Source: an uncultured Erythrobacter sp. (lineage in GTDB: Bacteria > Pseudomonadota > Alphaproteobacteria > Sphingomonadales > Sphingomonadaceae). Taken from it: 64,000 bases of DNA. Below are positions 54,968-63,916 of this stretch, piece after piece. Position numbers and translations under genes: made by a program. The notes under the pieces are model-generated. The model was given only the letters and a program-made list of their open reading frames with translations, ran no database searches and was not told where the DNA came from. The stretch lies in assembly GCA_947502305.1 (NCBI GenBank), contig CANMZA010000002.1, forward strand, positions 1 to 64,000. The letters are read 5' to 3'. How positions within the stretch are numbered: position 1 is the stretch's first letter; each line of letters starts with the position of its first letter.

Positions 54968-55010
54968 CAGAAAACAAGTGGGGGCCGGAAGCATCTGCTA
55001 CCGACCCCCA
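54968..55010 (-). terminator. rplK-rplA rho-independent terminator
   Basis: Read on the minus strand, TGGGGGTCGG (55010-55001) pairs with CCGGCCCCCA (54988-54979), one G-T wobble, then CTTGTTTTCT. It follows the rplA stop by about 30 bases and overlaps the leader of the next small gene. Confidence 0.8.
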
Positions 55011-55040
55011 AATGTTTGTTCGTCCAGAGGACTCAAAGCG

Positions 55041-55730
55041 TTACGCGCCTTCGATGTCTGCCGTGTCGATTTTCAGACCAGGGCCCATGGTCGACGTGAT
55101 AGAGATCTTCTTCACATATTTGCCTTTGGCGCCCGACGGCTTCGCTTTCACGATCGCGCCCGTCATGGCTTCAAAATTGGCTTTCAGATCGGCGTCAGAG
55201 AATGACAGTTTGCCGATCCCGGAATGAATGATGCCCATTTTCTCAACACGAAATTCAACCTGTCCGCCCTTGGCGTCCTTGACGGCCTGTTCCACGTTTG
55301 GCGTCACTGTTCCCAGCTTAGGGTTTGGCATCAGGCCTTTGGGGCCAAGCACCTTACCCAAACGGCCAACAACACCCATCATGTCAGGGGTTGCGATCAC
55401 ACGGTCATAATCGAGATCGCCGCCTTGCATCGCTTCCATCAGGTCTTCGGCGCCAACTTTGTCGGCCCCTGCTGCGGTTGCTTTTTCAGCGTTGTCGCCG
55501 CGTGCGAACACAGCGACCTTGACGTCTTTACCCGTACCCGAAGGCAGCGAAACCATGCCGCGGACCATTTGGTCAGCGTGGCGCGGATCAACGCCCAGAT
55601 TCATGGCAATCTCGACGGTTTCGTCGAACTTTACTTTATGATCGCGCAGAACCGTGATCGCTTCTTCGATGCTGTACAGCTTCTCGCGATCAAGCTCAGC
55701 GGCGGCCTTTTGCTTCTTGCTCATCTTCAT
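55041..55730 (-). CDS. rplA: 50S ribosomal protein L1
   Basis: 229 residues, standard bacterial length. L1 landmarks: [60 protein letters not shown]. It binds 23S rRNA in the L1 stalk and in many bacteria represses its own operon by binding the rplK-rplA leader. It follows rplK after 4 bases and ends at a strong terminator, so rplJ-rplL-rpoBC are not contiguous. Confidence 0.98.
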   Translation of the reverse strand: MKMSKKQKAAAELDREKLYSIEEAITVLRDHKVKFDETVEIAMNLGVDPRHADQMVRGMVSLPSGTGKDVKVAVFARGDNAEKATAAGADKVGAEDLMEAMQGGDLDYDRVIATPDMMGVVGRLGKVLGPKGLMPNPKLGTVTPNVEQAVKDAKGGQVEFRVEKMGIIHSGIGKLSFSDADLKANFEAMTGAIVKAKPSGAKGKYVKKISITSTMGPGLKIDTADIEGA

Positions 55731-55734
55731 CGGA

Positions 55735-56163
55735 TCAACCCTTCACTTCGAGGCCCATTGAGCGCACGGAGCCCTCAATGATCTTCATGGCCTGATCAAT
55801 ATCGTTCGCGTTGAGGTCTTTCATTTTGGCCTCTGCGATTTCCTTCACTTGCGCCTGTGTGACAGACCCAGCGACCGACTTGCCCGGCTCGCTAGAACCC
55901 GACTTCAGCTTAGCGGCTTTCTTGATCAAAAAGCTGGCTGGCGGTGTTTTGGTCGTGAAGGTGAACGAACGGTCAGCATAGACCGTGATCGTGGTTGGGA
56001 TAGGAGCGTTCTTTTCAAGGTCCTGCGTCGCGGCGTTAAACGCCTTACAGAATTCCATGATGTTAACGCCGCGCTGACCCAATGCCGGGCCGATTGGCGG
56101 CGACGGATTGGCTGTGCCCGCAGGCACTTGCAGCTTAATATAGCCTTCGATTTTCTTGGCCAC
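55735..56163 (-). CDS. rplK: 50S ribosomal protein L11
   Basis: 142 residues from GTG 56163, fixed by a perfect AAGGAGG 6 bases upstream and by the family start [20 protein letters not shown]. The L11 signature KAFNAATQD and the rRNA-binding carboxy domain ending [11 protein letters not shown] are present. It forms the GTPase-associated centre with 23S rRNA. Together with rplA it makes a two-gene operon. nusG, its usual upstream neighbour, is 4.8 kb away behind opposite-strand genes. Confidence 0.98.
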   Translation of the reverse strand: MAKKIEGYIKLQVPAGTANPSPPIGPALGQRGVNIMEFCKAFNAATQDLEKNAPIPTTITVYADRSFTFTTKTPPASFLIKKAAKLKSGSSEPGKSVAGSVTQAQVKEIAEAKMKDLNANDIDQAMKIIEGSVRSMGLEVKG

Positions 56164-56413
56164 TATGGGCCTCCTTTCGCACTGTTCCCCGCAGATTTCC
56201 ACGGCGGGGTCATGTTAAGCGGTCCAGCGGCCTGCCGATTAGCAAGCCTCCCGCACGGATTCGCGCCGAAATGGCGAGAGCGCGCGGAATAGCGAATTTG
56301 CGGTGGATGGCAAGGTAAGAGTTGCGCGCCGGCTCAGTGCCGTTTTTTGAAGTGCGGACTTTTCTAAACATCGCGCCCCGTTTAAGGTCGAGGCAATTGA
56401 TAGAGAGACCGCA
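56164..56413. other. Divergent intergenic region, rplK / PspA-like
   Basis: 250 bases holding the rplK leader and Shine-Dalgarno and presumably both promoters. L1-type autogenous control would act here on the rplK messenger, but no L1-binding structure could be identified by eye. Confidence 0.35.
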
Positions 56414-57073
56414 ATGATACACGTCGCCGTTCGAGTGCGAGAGCTCGTTTCCAGCAATATTGATGCAATGCTGAACAAAGCCGCAAATCCAGCCAAAGCG
56501 CTTGGTCTGCTGCGTTCTGAGGTCGAGGAGACCTTGATCAGCCTGCATAGCGAACTGACGATGACGCGGCGCCAACAGGAACGCACCCAAAGCCATTCCG
56601 AAAAACTTGAAGCTGAAGCGGAAACGTGGACTGGCAAGGCTCAGATTGCCGTCGATCACGGACGCGAAGATTTGGCCCGTGCGGCATTGTTGGCGCGGCA
56701 GAACGGCATGGCAGATGCGGCGGCGATTAAAGAAGAGGCGGATCAATTGGCGCGTGATGTCGCTGAACTTGAGGCCGCGATTGCCGATCTTGATGCGAAA
56801 CGCGCCGACATCACGGCGCGCGCGGCAGAGATGACCTCTGGCGCAGCGACGGTAAAAAGTGGCAGCATTGCAGACGCCGAAGTCAGCAGGACAACGCGGC
56901 GCCTGGACCGGATCGATGAGTTGGAGCGCAGAATTGCGTTCGGAGCTGAAAATAGCCCGCCCCCCGGCAGCGACGCCGCATTGGCCAAAGCCGACGCGGA
57001 AATCGCCGCTTTGTCGCAAGCAAGCGCGATTGACGCAGAATTGGAAGCCATGAAGGCAGCGGCGAAGAAATAA
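56414..57073 (+). CDS. PspA/IM30-family coiled-coil protein
   Basis: 219 residues, almost entirely helical and charged, with family features: RVRELVSSNIDAMLNKAANP at the start, MTRRQQERTQSHSEKLEAEA in the long coiled coil, and AALLARQNGMADAAAIKEEA. PspA-type proteins coat and stabilise the inner membrane under stress, and some regulate PspF. No pspF, pspB or pspC is nearby, so it may work alone or with the membrane proteins encoded next. It is the first gene of the block inserted between rplK and nusG. Confidence 0.85.
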   Translation: MIHVAVRVRELVSSNIDAMLNKAANPAKALGLLRSEVEETLISLHSELTMTRRQQERTQSHSEKLEAEAETWTGKAQIAVDHGREDLARAALLARQNGMADAAAIKEEADQLARDVAELEAAIADLDAKRADITARAAEMTSGAATVKSGSIADAEVSRTTRRLDRIDELERRIAFGAENSPPPGSDAALAKADAEIAALSQASAIDAELEAMKAAAKK

Positions 57074-57116
57074 CCGCCACGGAGCCCAACGTGACAGCAC
57101 AAGATTGGCGCACCGC

Positions 57117-57143
57117 TTGACCGCGCAGGTGTATTGCTACAAT
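57117..57143 (+). promoter_or_regulatory. Candidate promoter of the ABA4-like gene pair
   Basis: TTGACC (57117-57122), 15-base spacer, TACAAT (57138-57143). Both boxes are near consensus although the spacing is 2 bases short; AATAAT at 57141-57146 gives an 18-base alternative. About 45 bases before the GTG start at 57189. Confidence 0.4.
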
Positions 57144-57188
57144 AATACGCCCTGGCAGTTGTTAAGTTAGTGCAAGAGGGAATCGTAA

Positions 57189-57686
57189 GTGCCCACACCA
57201 GATCAATGGTTCGGCTATGCCGGACAGGCGGCAATGATTGGCTGGGTCATCCTGATCTTTCTGCCGCGCCGCTGGCCGCTTTTGATGGCGATACCGCGCT
57301 TTGTGATCCCGTTCGGATTGTCGCTCCTCTATGCTGGGCTGGCGATGACCCATTTCTTTGGCGTCGAGGGCGGCGGATATGGCTCATTGGATGAGGTCGC
57401 TGCCTTGCTAAGCACACGCGAAATGCTGCTGGCGGGTTGGGTTCATTATCTCGCATTCGACTTGTTCATCGGCGGCTGGATCGCGGTGCAGGCGGATAGA
57501 ATTGGCGTGAACCGCATCATTCAGGCCCCAATCTTAGTCGCAACATTTATGTTTGGCCCAGTTGGATTGGCGACATTCCTGGCGATGCGGGCCGGATATT
57601 TTCGCCAAGAGAAAATTCCAACTGCCGAGCCGTCTGAAAGCGGCACGGAAAACGACACAGAAAACAGCGCGCAGGTGCCCGCATGA
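57189..57686 (+). CDS. ABA4-like family membrane protein (DUF4281)
   Basis: 165 residues from GTG 57189 with GAGGGAA upstream. Four hydrophobic segments and the family core HYLAFDLFIGGWIAVQAD then FGPVGLATFLAMRA. ABA4 in plants is needed for neoxanthin formation; bacterial homologues are largely untested. In a carotenoid-rich sphingomonad a role in carotenoid modification is a reasonable but unproven guess. The stop overlaps the next gene by ATGA, so the two products probably work together. Confidence 0.85.
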   Translation: MPTPDQWFGYAGQAAMIGWVILIFLPRRWPLLMAIPRFVIPFGLSLLYAGLAMTHFFGVEGGGYGSLDEVAALLSTREMLLAGWVHYLAFDLFIGGWIAVQADRIGVNRIIQAPILVATFMFGPVGLATFLAMRAGYFRQEKIPTAEPSESGTENDTENSAQVPA

Positions 57687-58525
57687 CCGTTCCTGCGCTG
57701 CGCGATGGCGGTTGGATCGCGCTCAACCCTAAATTCGGCCCGGCTTTGGATAACGATCCGATCACCCGGCTCCACCTGACGCTGGCGATGTTCATGATCG
57801 CAAGTTTTATCACTTTCACACCGGCATGGCTGATGGATACGCGCATCCTTGATGGTGCGGCGGTTTGGACCAAACCGCAGAAATTTCACGTGTCACTGGG
57901 CCTGCACTTCTTCACCATTGGGCTCCTGCTGCAATTGGTCCCGAGAGAAGTGCGAACAGGGCCGGTGCTGAAGACATTCTCCTATCTGGCAGCAGGCGGT
58001 CTGGTGTTTGAATTTGCTTGGGTCGCGCTGCAGGCGGCGCAGTCCAAACGATCACATTTCAACAACGAAACCGTCTTTGAGCAGATTATGTATGGGATGA
58101 TGGGGCTCGGCGCGTTCTTCTTGATGACGATCGCCATGGCCCTCGCGGTGCAAATCTGGCGCAAGGGTGATCGCGAACGGCGCGGGCTTTGGTTGGGCGC
58201 AATTGTCGGGTTGAGCCTCGCCTTTCTCTCAACGCTCTACTTTGGTTTCACAATGTCGACCATGGGCCGATATGTTGGCGCTCCGCTGACAGGCGGCGGA
58301 GAAACTGTGCCGTTCTTTGGTTGGTCAAGGGAATATGGCGATCTGCGTCCCGCCCATTTTGTCAGCCTGCATTTGATGCAAACGGTGCCGCTCGCCGGTT
58401 GGCTGGCCGATCACTATCGCTGGAATCCAGTAGCCGTCGTTCTGGGTGTCGCCCTTGTGCAGATCGCTATCGCGAGCGTGCTTTATATCCAAGCATTGGG
58501 CGGCCAGCCGTTCTGGCCGATTTGA
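57683..58525 (+). CDS. Multi-spanning membrane protein, unrecognised
   Basis: 280 residues with about seven hydrophobic segments (for example LTLAMFMIASFITFTPAWLM, LGLHFFTIGLLLQLV, MMGLGAFFLMTIAMALAV, LGVALVQIAIASVLYIQAL). Conserved-looking polar bits include AVWTKPQKFHVSLGLHFF and RPAHFVSLHLMQ with several His near membrane faces, which might bind a metal or haem. Translationally coupled (ATGA) to the ABA4-like gene. No known family recognised. Confidence 0.8.
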   Translation: MTVPALRDGGWIALNPKFGPALDNDPITRLHLTLAMFMIASFITFTPAWLMDTRILDGAAVWTKPQKFHVSLGLHFFTIGLLLQLVPREVRTGPVLKTFSYLAAGGLVFEFAWVALQAAQSKRSHFNNETVFEQIMYGMMGLGAFFLMTIAMALAVQIWRKGDRERRGLWLGAIVGLSLAFLSTLYFGFTMSTMGRYVGAPLTGGGETVPFFGWSREYGDLRPAHFVSLHLMQTVPLAGWLADHYRWNPVAVVLGVALVQIAIASVLYIQALGGQPFWPI

Positions 58526-58745
58526 ACTGCGCCAATATTTTTGCGCCCAAACGCGCCGGCTGAGACAATTTTTTACAAGATCGGCAATATTTAGCGCTGC
58601 GCCTCGTAGCAAGCGTAGGCTTTTATCAATTTAAATCAGATTCTTATACGACCTCAAGAGCACCCGCCCGAAAGGGCAATGCTTACGTCAAGTTTACGCA
58701 ACTGTGCTTATATGCCTCATCATTCGAGAGGACAGTTGAGTAAGA

Positions 58746-60782
58746 ATGCCGCGCACCGCGCTCCTTCATTCTAGGTATCCAGCGATGCTTGCCTTGCGCT
58801 TACGCGTGAGCGACGTTTTATGCGTGTTGCTCGCTGCGGTGCTTTGCGGATTGCCGATCGCCTCACTCTCCGCCGAAACACCGGGCAAGGATGGCGATGC
58901 AACCATTACCGGCACGCAAATTGTCAATGAATACGCCTCCCTCTCCGGCACGGCAGCCGCCGGATCCAATCAATTATCGGTAAATGCGTTGACCAGCAAT
59001 TTGCCATCGCTGGAGGCCGGTGATGTGATCTTGATCTATCAGGCACAAGGCGCGGCCATTTCGGGCGTGAATAACGCGTCTTACGGCGCCATCACAAATT
59101 TGGGGTCTTCGGGCCGCTATGAATTTCACACCGTCAAATCCATCAGCGGCAACACCATTATTTTGCATGATTTTGGTGGAAGCTGTTCCGGCCTTGAATT
59201 CACCTATTCGAGCAATGGCAAAGCGCAGGTCATCCGCGTCCCGCAATATCGCAATTTGACCATTGGTGCGGGCTCCACAATCACCGCGTCGCCGTGGAAT
59301 GGCATCACCGGAGGCGTCGCCGCAATGACAGTGTCAGAGACCTTAACGCTGTCAGGATCAATCGACGTGTCGGGCGATGGTTTTCGCGGCGGCATGACAG
59401 ACAATCTGACCCAACCCACCGGAAACAGCTATTTCGGTTACCGCAGCACATCTGCCAATGACGGCGCGGAAAAAGGCGAAGGTATCGCAGGCTATCAAGG
59501 CGAATTGCCCGGCGGCCAATTTTATGGCCGGGGCGCGCCCGCCAATGGCGGCGGCGGCGGCAATGCCCACAATGCTGGCGGCGGCGGCGGCGCGAATGGT
59601 GACAACAATAATGGCTGGGGCGGGCAAGGCGTCCCAGACAATTCCAACCCGTCATGGGCTCAGGCGTGGAACCTCGACCCCAGCCTTAACGCTTCGACCA
59701 GTCAAGCTGGCGGCGGACGCGGCGGATACACCTATGCGCGCGGTGGTGATGCCCTGACAACAGCCCCGGGCGCTTCGGCCTGGCGCTTTGATTTTCGCCG
59801 AGAATTGGGCGGATTGGGCGGACGGCCGATGGCGTATGACCCAACCGGACGGCTGTATTTCGGCGGCGGCGGCGGCGCAGGGGACGGGAACAACAATGCA
59901 GCGGGCGCAGGCGGGAATGGCGGCGGGCTGATCTTCGTTTCAGCAGGCGCTATCGTGGGCGGCGGACAATTCCGTGCGAATGGCGATGCCGGTGAAAACA
60001 CCTCGCCGGGTCACAATGATGGCCCCGGTGGCGGCGGCGCAGGCGGTACAATTATCGTGCAATCAGGCGGCGCGATTGGCGCTTCGACCAATGCTGACGG
60101 CGGTGATGGCGGCAACCAATTGATCACCAACAGCGAAAATGAAGGGCCTGGCGGCGGCGGCAGCGGCGGCGTGATCGCAACCACTGGCGGGGTAAGCGTC
60201 GCATTCGCAAGAGGCGGCGCAAACGGCACAACCACTTCAAGCTCGCTCACCGAATTCCCGCCCAATGGTGCCACTCAGGGGGCTTTCGGGCAACCATCAG
60301 CCAGCGCGCCCAGCCTAGCCGACACGCCGTTCTGCCGCGCCCCGGATGCGCCGCCCACGGTGTCTAAGATCAGTGCCCCAACCGCCACCAGCGGCATCAA
60401 TCGCCTGCGTGTGCCTTTGTCGGATCAGACTTACACCATCAATTTCAGCAATCCCGGCGCCGCCATCGACTCAGGTTCGATCATCATCATCGACACTTTG
60501 CCGGACCAAATTGAATTATGGACCGGCAATTTCGACGGATCGACAAGTTCCCCTGTCGCTTTTGAAGATGGAACAGGGGCTGCTGCGACCGGCCTGACTT
60601 GCTGTAGCGCAGCACAAATCACCTATTCAGAAGACGAAACCGGGCCAGACTTTGGCTACATCCCCAACGGTACATATGATCCAGCGGTGCGCAGAATTCG
60701 GATCAATCCCGGCGGCGGCGTCCCAGAAGGTTATGATGATGTGCGCAGCTTTGACGTTCTGCTAAGGGCGCGGATCAGATAA
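58746..60782 (+). CDS. Gly-rich secreted protein, unrecognised
   Basis: 678 residues with an amino-terminal hydrophobic segment (VLCVLLAAVLCGLPIASLSA). After about 60 residues the protein becomes a beta-rich region (GAAISGVNNASYGAITNLGS) then a Gly/Asn/Ala-rich zone at about 240-480 with GGGGG and GGGGGAGG runs. A DUF11-like beta-sandwich follows (DQTYTINFSNPGAAIDSGSI). The carboxyl end (FDVLLRARIR) is charged, not a sorting motif. It may be a cell-surface or matrix protein. The plus-strand gene sits alone between the ABA4-like pair and nusG. Confidence 0.78.
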   Translation: MPRTALLHSRYPAMLALRLRVSDVLCVLLAAVLCGLPIASLSAETPGKDGDATITGTQIVNEYASLSGTAAAGSNQLSVNALTSNLPSLEAGDVILIYQAQGAAISGVNNASYGAITNLGSSGRYEFHTVKSISGNTIILHDFGGSCSGLEFTYSSNGKAQVIRVPQYRNLTIGAGSTITASPWNGITGGVAAMTVSETLTLSGSIDVSGDGFRGGMTDNLTQPTGNSYFGYRSTSANDGAEKGEGIAGYQGELPGGQFYGRGAPANGGGGGNAHNAGGGGGANGDNNNGWGGQGVPDNSNPSWAQAWNLDPSLNASTSQAGGGRGGYTYARGGDALTTAPGASAWRFDFRRELGGLGGRPMAYDPTGRLYFGGGGGAGDGNNNAAGAGGNGGGLIFVSAGAIVGGGQFRANGDAGENTSPGHNDGPGGGGAGGTIIVQSGGAIGASTNADGGDGGNQLITNSENEGPGGGGSGGVIATTGGVSVAFARGGANGTTTSSSLTEFPPNGATQGAFGQPSASAPSLADTPFCRAPDAPPTVSKISAPTATSGINRLRVPLSDQTYTINFSNPGAAIDSGSIIIIDTLPDQIELWTGNFDGSTSSPVAFEDGTGAAATGLTCCSAAQITYSEDETGPDFGYIPNGTYDPAVRRIRINPGGGVPEGYDDVRSFDVLLRARIR

Positions 60783-60811
60783 ATCGCGCAGGGGCACTCA
60801 TCTGCCCGCCC

Positions 60812-61003
60812 TCATCGACACCCGTCATCCAATTCATGGCGCGGGATTTTCATACCCTTGGTTCGGCTGGTCAGATGAAACTGACGGCACAACTCACACG
60901 AATAAACGCGCAGCGTAAACGGCGCAGCCTGCGCCGCCCGTTGCGCATCCTCACGCGAAGAATAGCGCTTTTTCTTGGAGCAAATGCCGAGCCGGGTTTT
61001 CAA
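60812..61003 (-). CDS. Small CxxC protein downstream of nusG
   Basis: 63 residues from TTG 61003, 18 bases after the nusG stop on the same strand. Sequence has [17 protein letters not shown] and [14 protein letters not shown], so Cys, CxxC and His could bind zinc, as in small zinc-ribbon proteins. The basic composition suggests nucleic-acid contact. Short length and non-ATG start lower confidence; a related pattern (Y-x-C-x-x-C-x-x-x-H-L-T) is familiar from short conserved bacterial proteins. Confidence 0.6.
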   Translation of the reverse strand: MKTRLGICSKKKRYSSREDAQRAAQAAPFTLRVYSCELCRQFHLTSRTKGMKIPRHELDDGCR

Positions 61004-61021
61004 GCCGCCCGTTCCCGCATT

Positions 61022-61558
61022 TTATTTGCTGAGTTCGACTTGCTCGAAATCGAGCTCCACCGGAGTCGCGCGGCCAAAGATCGACACGCTGACTTTGACC
61101 TTGGCTTTGTCGAAGTCCAATTCCTCGACCACGCCATTGAAGCTAGCGAAAGGCCCGTCGAGCACTTTGACCGAATCGCCAATTTCGTAATCGACGCTGA
61201 TTTGTTGTTTCGGAGCGGCTTTTGCATCCTCAACGCCGCCGAAGTAGCGCGCGGCTTCTTTGTCGCTGATCGCTTGCGGCTTGTTGTTGTTGCCGAGAAA
61301 CCCGGTCACTTTCGGTGTGTTTTTCACCAAGTGATAAATGTCATCATTCATGCGCAATTTCGCAAGCACATAGCCCGGCATAAATTTGCGTTCGACCTGA
61401 ACCTTCTTGCCGCGCTTTACTTCGGTAATTGTTTCGGTCGGGACTTCGATTTCCTCAACACCTTCGGTCAGTCCGAGCCGTTCAGCCTCAGAAATGATCG
61501 CCTCTTTCACTTTGTTTTCAAAGCCAGAATAAGCGTGGATGATGTACCAGCGAGACAT
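61022..61558 (-). CDS. nusG: Transcription termination/antitermination factor NusG
   Basis: 178 residues. NGN domain starts [15 protein letters not shown] and includes [20 protein letters not shown]; the KOW domain has [19 protein letters not shown]. It binds RNA polymerase and links it to ribosome or Rho. Located 47 bases after secE, the ancestral order, but followed by a small CxxC gene instead of rplK. Confidence 0.97.
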   Translation of the reverse strand: MSRWYIIHAYSGFENKVKEAIISEAERLGLTEGVEEIEVPTETITEVKRGKKVQVERKFMPGYVLAKLRMNDDIYHLVKNTPKVTGFLGNNNKPQAISDKEAARYFGGVEDAKAAPKQQISVDYEIGDSVKVLDGPFASFNGVVEELDFDKAKVKVSVSIFGRATPVELDFEQVELSK

Positions 61559-61605
61559 GCGAAGTCCTTAAATTGAATTTGTAGTGTGCCGCGAGACGCA
61601 GCGAA

Positions 61606-61830
61606 TTAGGCAAGCGTCAGGAGAAAATTGACGAGCGCGTTAAAGACGCTGTCGATCCCGAAGAAAAACAGCGACAAGATCACCATGAAGATGAACACAA
61701 AAATCGCCGTGCGAATGGTCTCTTCGCGCGTTGGCCAAACGACCTTGCTCGTTTCTGTGCGAACTTGATTCACAAATTCCGGAATCGAAGTTTTGCGTTT
61801 CTTGTCGTCAGCTTTTGAATTGGTGGCCAT
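61606..61830 (-). CDS. secE: Preprotein translocase subunit SecE
   Basis: 74 residues with the single-helix alphaproteobacterial form: EFVNQVRTETSKVVWPTREE before the membrane segment IFVFIFMVILSLFFFGIDSV. The conserved amphipathic helix KVVWPTREET identifies it. It clamps SecY in the inner membrane. Start ATG 61830 is preceded by GAGAGG. Together with nusG it forms an operon; tRNA-Trp, often just upstream, lies 2 kb away behind an opposite-strand symporter gene. Confidence 0.96.
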   Translation of the reverse strand: MATNSKADDKKRKTSIPEFVNQVRTETSKVVWPTREETIRTAIFVFIFMVILSLFFFGIDSVFNALVNFLLTLA

Positions 61831-62088
61831 TGGAGCCTCTCGCCTTCGCGTATGAATGTTTGATCCGGCTTTCAGGTAGGCCTCGTCGCCGTCCGAAACA
61901 AGGTTTCAGATGGGCCGGGGGTCTTGCCGATGTCAGGATTGGCAGTGCTATTATGATGCGCTGGTTCGGAAAGCAAGAGGAAGACTGGTGTCGGGGCTAG
62001 TCAATCTGCATCTGCCGCTCTAGCGTGCACGGCTTGAATTCGGGGCCGGAACGGGCACGGGTAGATATCTCTCGGGGAACAATCGCAC
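61831..62088. other. Divergent intergenic region, secE / AGCS symporter
   Basis: 258 bases. On the minus strand TTGCTT (61976-61971) and CATAAT (61955-61950) form a possible secE promoter with a 15-base spacer. GGGGAA at 62076-62081 is the ribosome site of the symporter. No other structure seen. Confidence 0.35.
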
Positions 62089-63642
62089 ATGTCAGCAAAC
62101 GCAGAGCAGTCGAAAACGCTGCTGGATCACATCGTCAATGTATCAGACTTCATCTGGGGCGGCGAATGGAATGGAGAGCCGGTGTCTTGGCTTAGCATCG
62201 GCGAAGTCGCCGTGCCGCCGATGGTCGTCGTCCTATTGGGCGTGGGTCTCTACATTATGATTGGCCTGAGATTTTATCCGATTGTGAAATTCGGGTCTGC
62301 GGTAAAAGGTTTGTTCTCAAGCCGTAAAGGCGAGGGCGCAGGAGAAATCTCTCCGTTTGCGGCCCTATCGACGGCTCTATCAGGGCAAGTGGGCACGGGT
62401 AATCTCGCCGGTGTCGCCTTTGCAATTGCGTGGGGCGGCCCAGGCGCCGTGTTCTGGATGTGGGTCACCGCGCTTGTCGGCATGGCACTCGCCTTCGCGG
62501 AAGGCTCGCTCGCCATTCGCTACCGTGAAAAAACATCGGACGGCACATATCGCGGCGGGCCGATGACCTATATTATGATGGGTCTCGGGCCGAAATACAC
62601 TTGGTTGGCAGTCATCTTCTGCATCGGCACGCTGTTTTCGGCGCTCGTCACCGGCAATTCGATTCAGGCAAATGAAGTCGCAACCGGGCTGAACGAATTG
62701 TTTGGCATCGAACGCTGGGTCGGCGGCCTGATCGTAGCGCTTGCGGTTTTCGTCGTGATTATCGGCGGGATCAAATCCATCGGCCGGGTTGCTGAAAGCG
62801 TCGTGCCATTCATGGCTGCCGCATACATCATTCTCGCCATCGTCGCGCTGGCCCTGAACGCAAGTGACCTGCCGGAAACCTTCGGACTGATCTTTAGCGG
62901 TGCGTTCAACAATCAAGCGGCAGAGGGCGGCTTTGTCGGCGCGTTGATCATTATCGCAATCCGCGCCGGTGTGGCGCGCGGTCTGTTCTCAAACGAAGCG
63001 GGTCAAGGTTCGACACCAATCGCGCACGCTGTTGCGCAAACTGACGATCCTGAGCAGCAAGGCCGTATGGCGATGCTGGGCACGTTCATTGATACGATCG
63101 TGATTTGCACAATGACCGCTTTGGTCATTCTGACAGTTCAGGGCGACTTTACAGGCGCGGGTCAATCTGTCGCACATGTGTGGCAATCCGATCTCAGCAC
63201 GGTCGAAACGGCCGGTGTTGCGACAACCATCGCCGCTTATGCGGCGGCCTTCCCGACTTTGATTGCGGGCGTGCCGTTTGGCACATTGGTCGTCAGCGTG
63301 GCCTTGATCCTGTTTGTGTTCACGACGCTTCTGACATGGAGCTATTACGGGGAACGCGCGATCACCTTCCTCTACGACCGGGTTCCCGGCTCCACACGCG
63401 GCGGCGAAAAAGTGCTGCACATCATTTGGCGGGTCATCTGGTGTGTCGCGATCTTTGTCGGCGCAACTCAGCCGTCGCAATTGGTCTGGCGATTGGGCGA
63501 CATTTCGAATGCCGCAATGACGCTGCCCAACCTGCTGGCATTGTTGCTGCTTTCGGGTGTGGTGTTCAAATTGGCCCGCGGTGAGAAGGATGCGGGCGAA
63601 ACGCACATGGCGGAAACACCGGAAGAACCTGAAGAATATTGA
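62089..63642 (+). CDS. Alanine/glycine:cation symporter (AGCS family)
   Basis: 517 residues with about 11 hydrophobic segments. AGCS landmarks: SPFAALSTALSGQVGTGNLAG (sodium/substrate loop), GPGAVFWMWVTALVGMALAF, YRGGPMTYIMMGLG and ARGLFSNEAGQGSTPIAHA. It imports alanine or glycine with sodium. It has its own strong terminator 5-45 bases after the stop and is placed between tRNA-Trp and secE, reading opposite to both, so it is an insertion in the housekeeping run. Confidence 0.93.
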   Translation: MSANAEQSKTLLDHIVNVSDFIWGGEWNGEPVSWLSIGEVAVPPMVVVLLGVGLYIMIGLRFYPIVKFGSAVKGLFSSRKGEGAGEISPFAALSTALSGQVGTGNLAGVAFAIAWGGPGAVFWMWVTALVGMALAFAEGSLAIRYREKTSDGTYRGGPMTYIMMGLGPKYTWLAVIFCIGTLFSALVTGNSIQANEVATGLNELFGIERWVGGLIVALAVFVVIIGGIKSIGRVAESVVPFMAAAYIILAIVALALNASDLPETFGLIFSGAFNNQAAEGGFVGALIIIAIRAGVARGLFSNEAGQGSTPIAHAVAQTDDPEQQGRMAMLGTFIDTIVICTMTALVILTVQGDFTGAGQSVAHVWQSDLSTVETAGVATTIAAYAAAFPTLIAGVPFGTLVVSVALILFVFTTLLTWSYYGERAITFLYDRVPGSTRGGEKVLHIIWRVIWCVAIFVGATQPSQLVWRLGDISNAAMTLPNLLALLLLSGVVFKLARGEKDAGETHMAETPEEPEEY

Positions 63643-63646
63643 TCAG

Positions 63647-63687
63647 AAAAGGGCCGCGGCGTTTACGGAAACGCTGCGGCCTTTTTT
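63647..63687 (+). terminator. Rho-independent terminator of the AGCS symporter gene
   Basis: AAAAGGGCCGCGGCGTTT pairs with AAACGCTGCGGCCTTTTTT around ACGG with one mismatch, ending in six T. Begins 5 bases after the stop codon. Confidence 0.9.
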
Positions 63688-63840
63688 GCCAGTCAACCAC
63701 CCAAAAATCTGCGCTAGCAAGCACTGCTCAGTTCACTGGCGAAACTGCGCCATGACATCACCTGCGCTTTCGACAGAGCGTAGTGGGAGGACTTTTTGAT
63801 TGGGAAAACGAGCCGGCGCAGCCAGGCCCGTAAAATTTAA

Positions 63841-63916
63841 TGGCAGGGGCACAGAGACTCGAACTCTGGACCTTCGGTTTTGGAGACCGACGCTCTACCA
63901 ACTGAGCTACGCCCCT
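63841..63916 (-). tRNA. tRNA-Trp (CCA anticodon)
   Basis: 76-base cloverleaf on the minus strand: acceptor AGGGGCG / TGCCCCT, D-arm with AGTTGGTAGA, anticodon stem TCGGT / ACCGA around loop CTCCAAA (anticodon CCA, Trp), T-arm GTTCGAGTC, discriminator G and encoded 3' CCA at 63843-63841. In many alphaproteobacteria this tRNA precedes secE; here an AGCS symporter separates them. Confidence 0.97.

Noticed and set aside
59500-60200. Gly-rich zone read as RTX repeats
   Set aside because: Lacks the GGxGxDxxx aspartate pattern seen at 1-170; it is simple Gly/Asn/Ala repeat.
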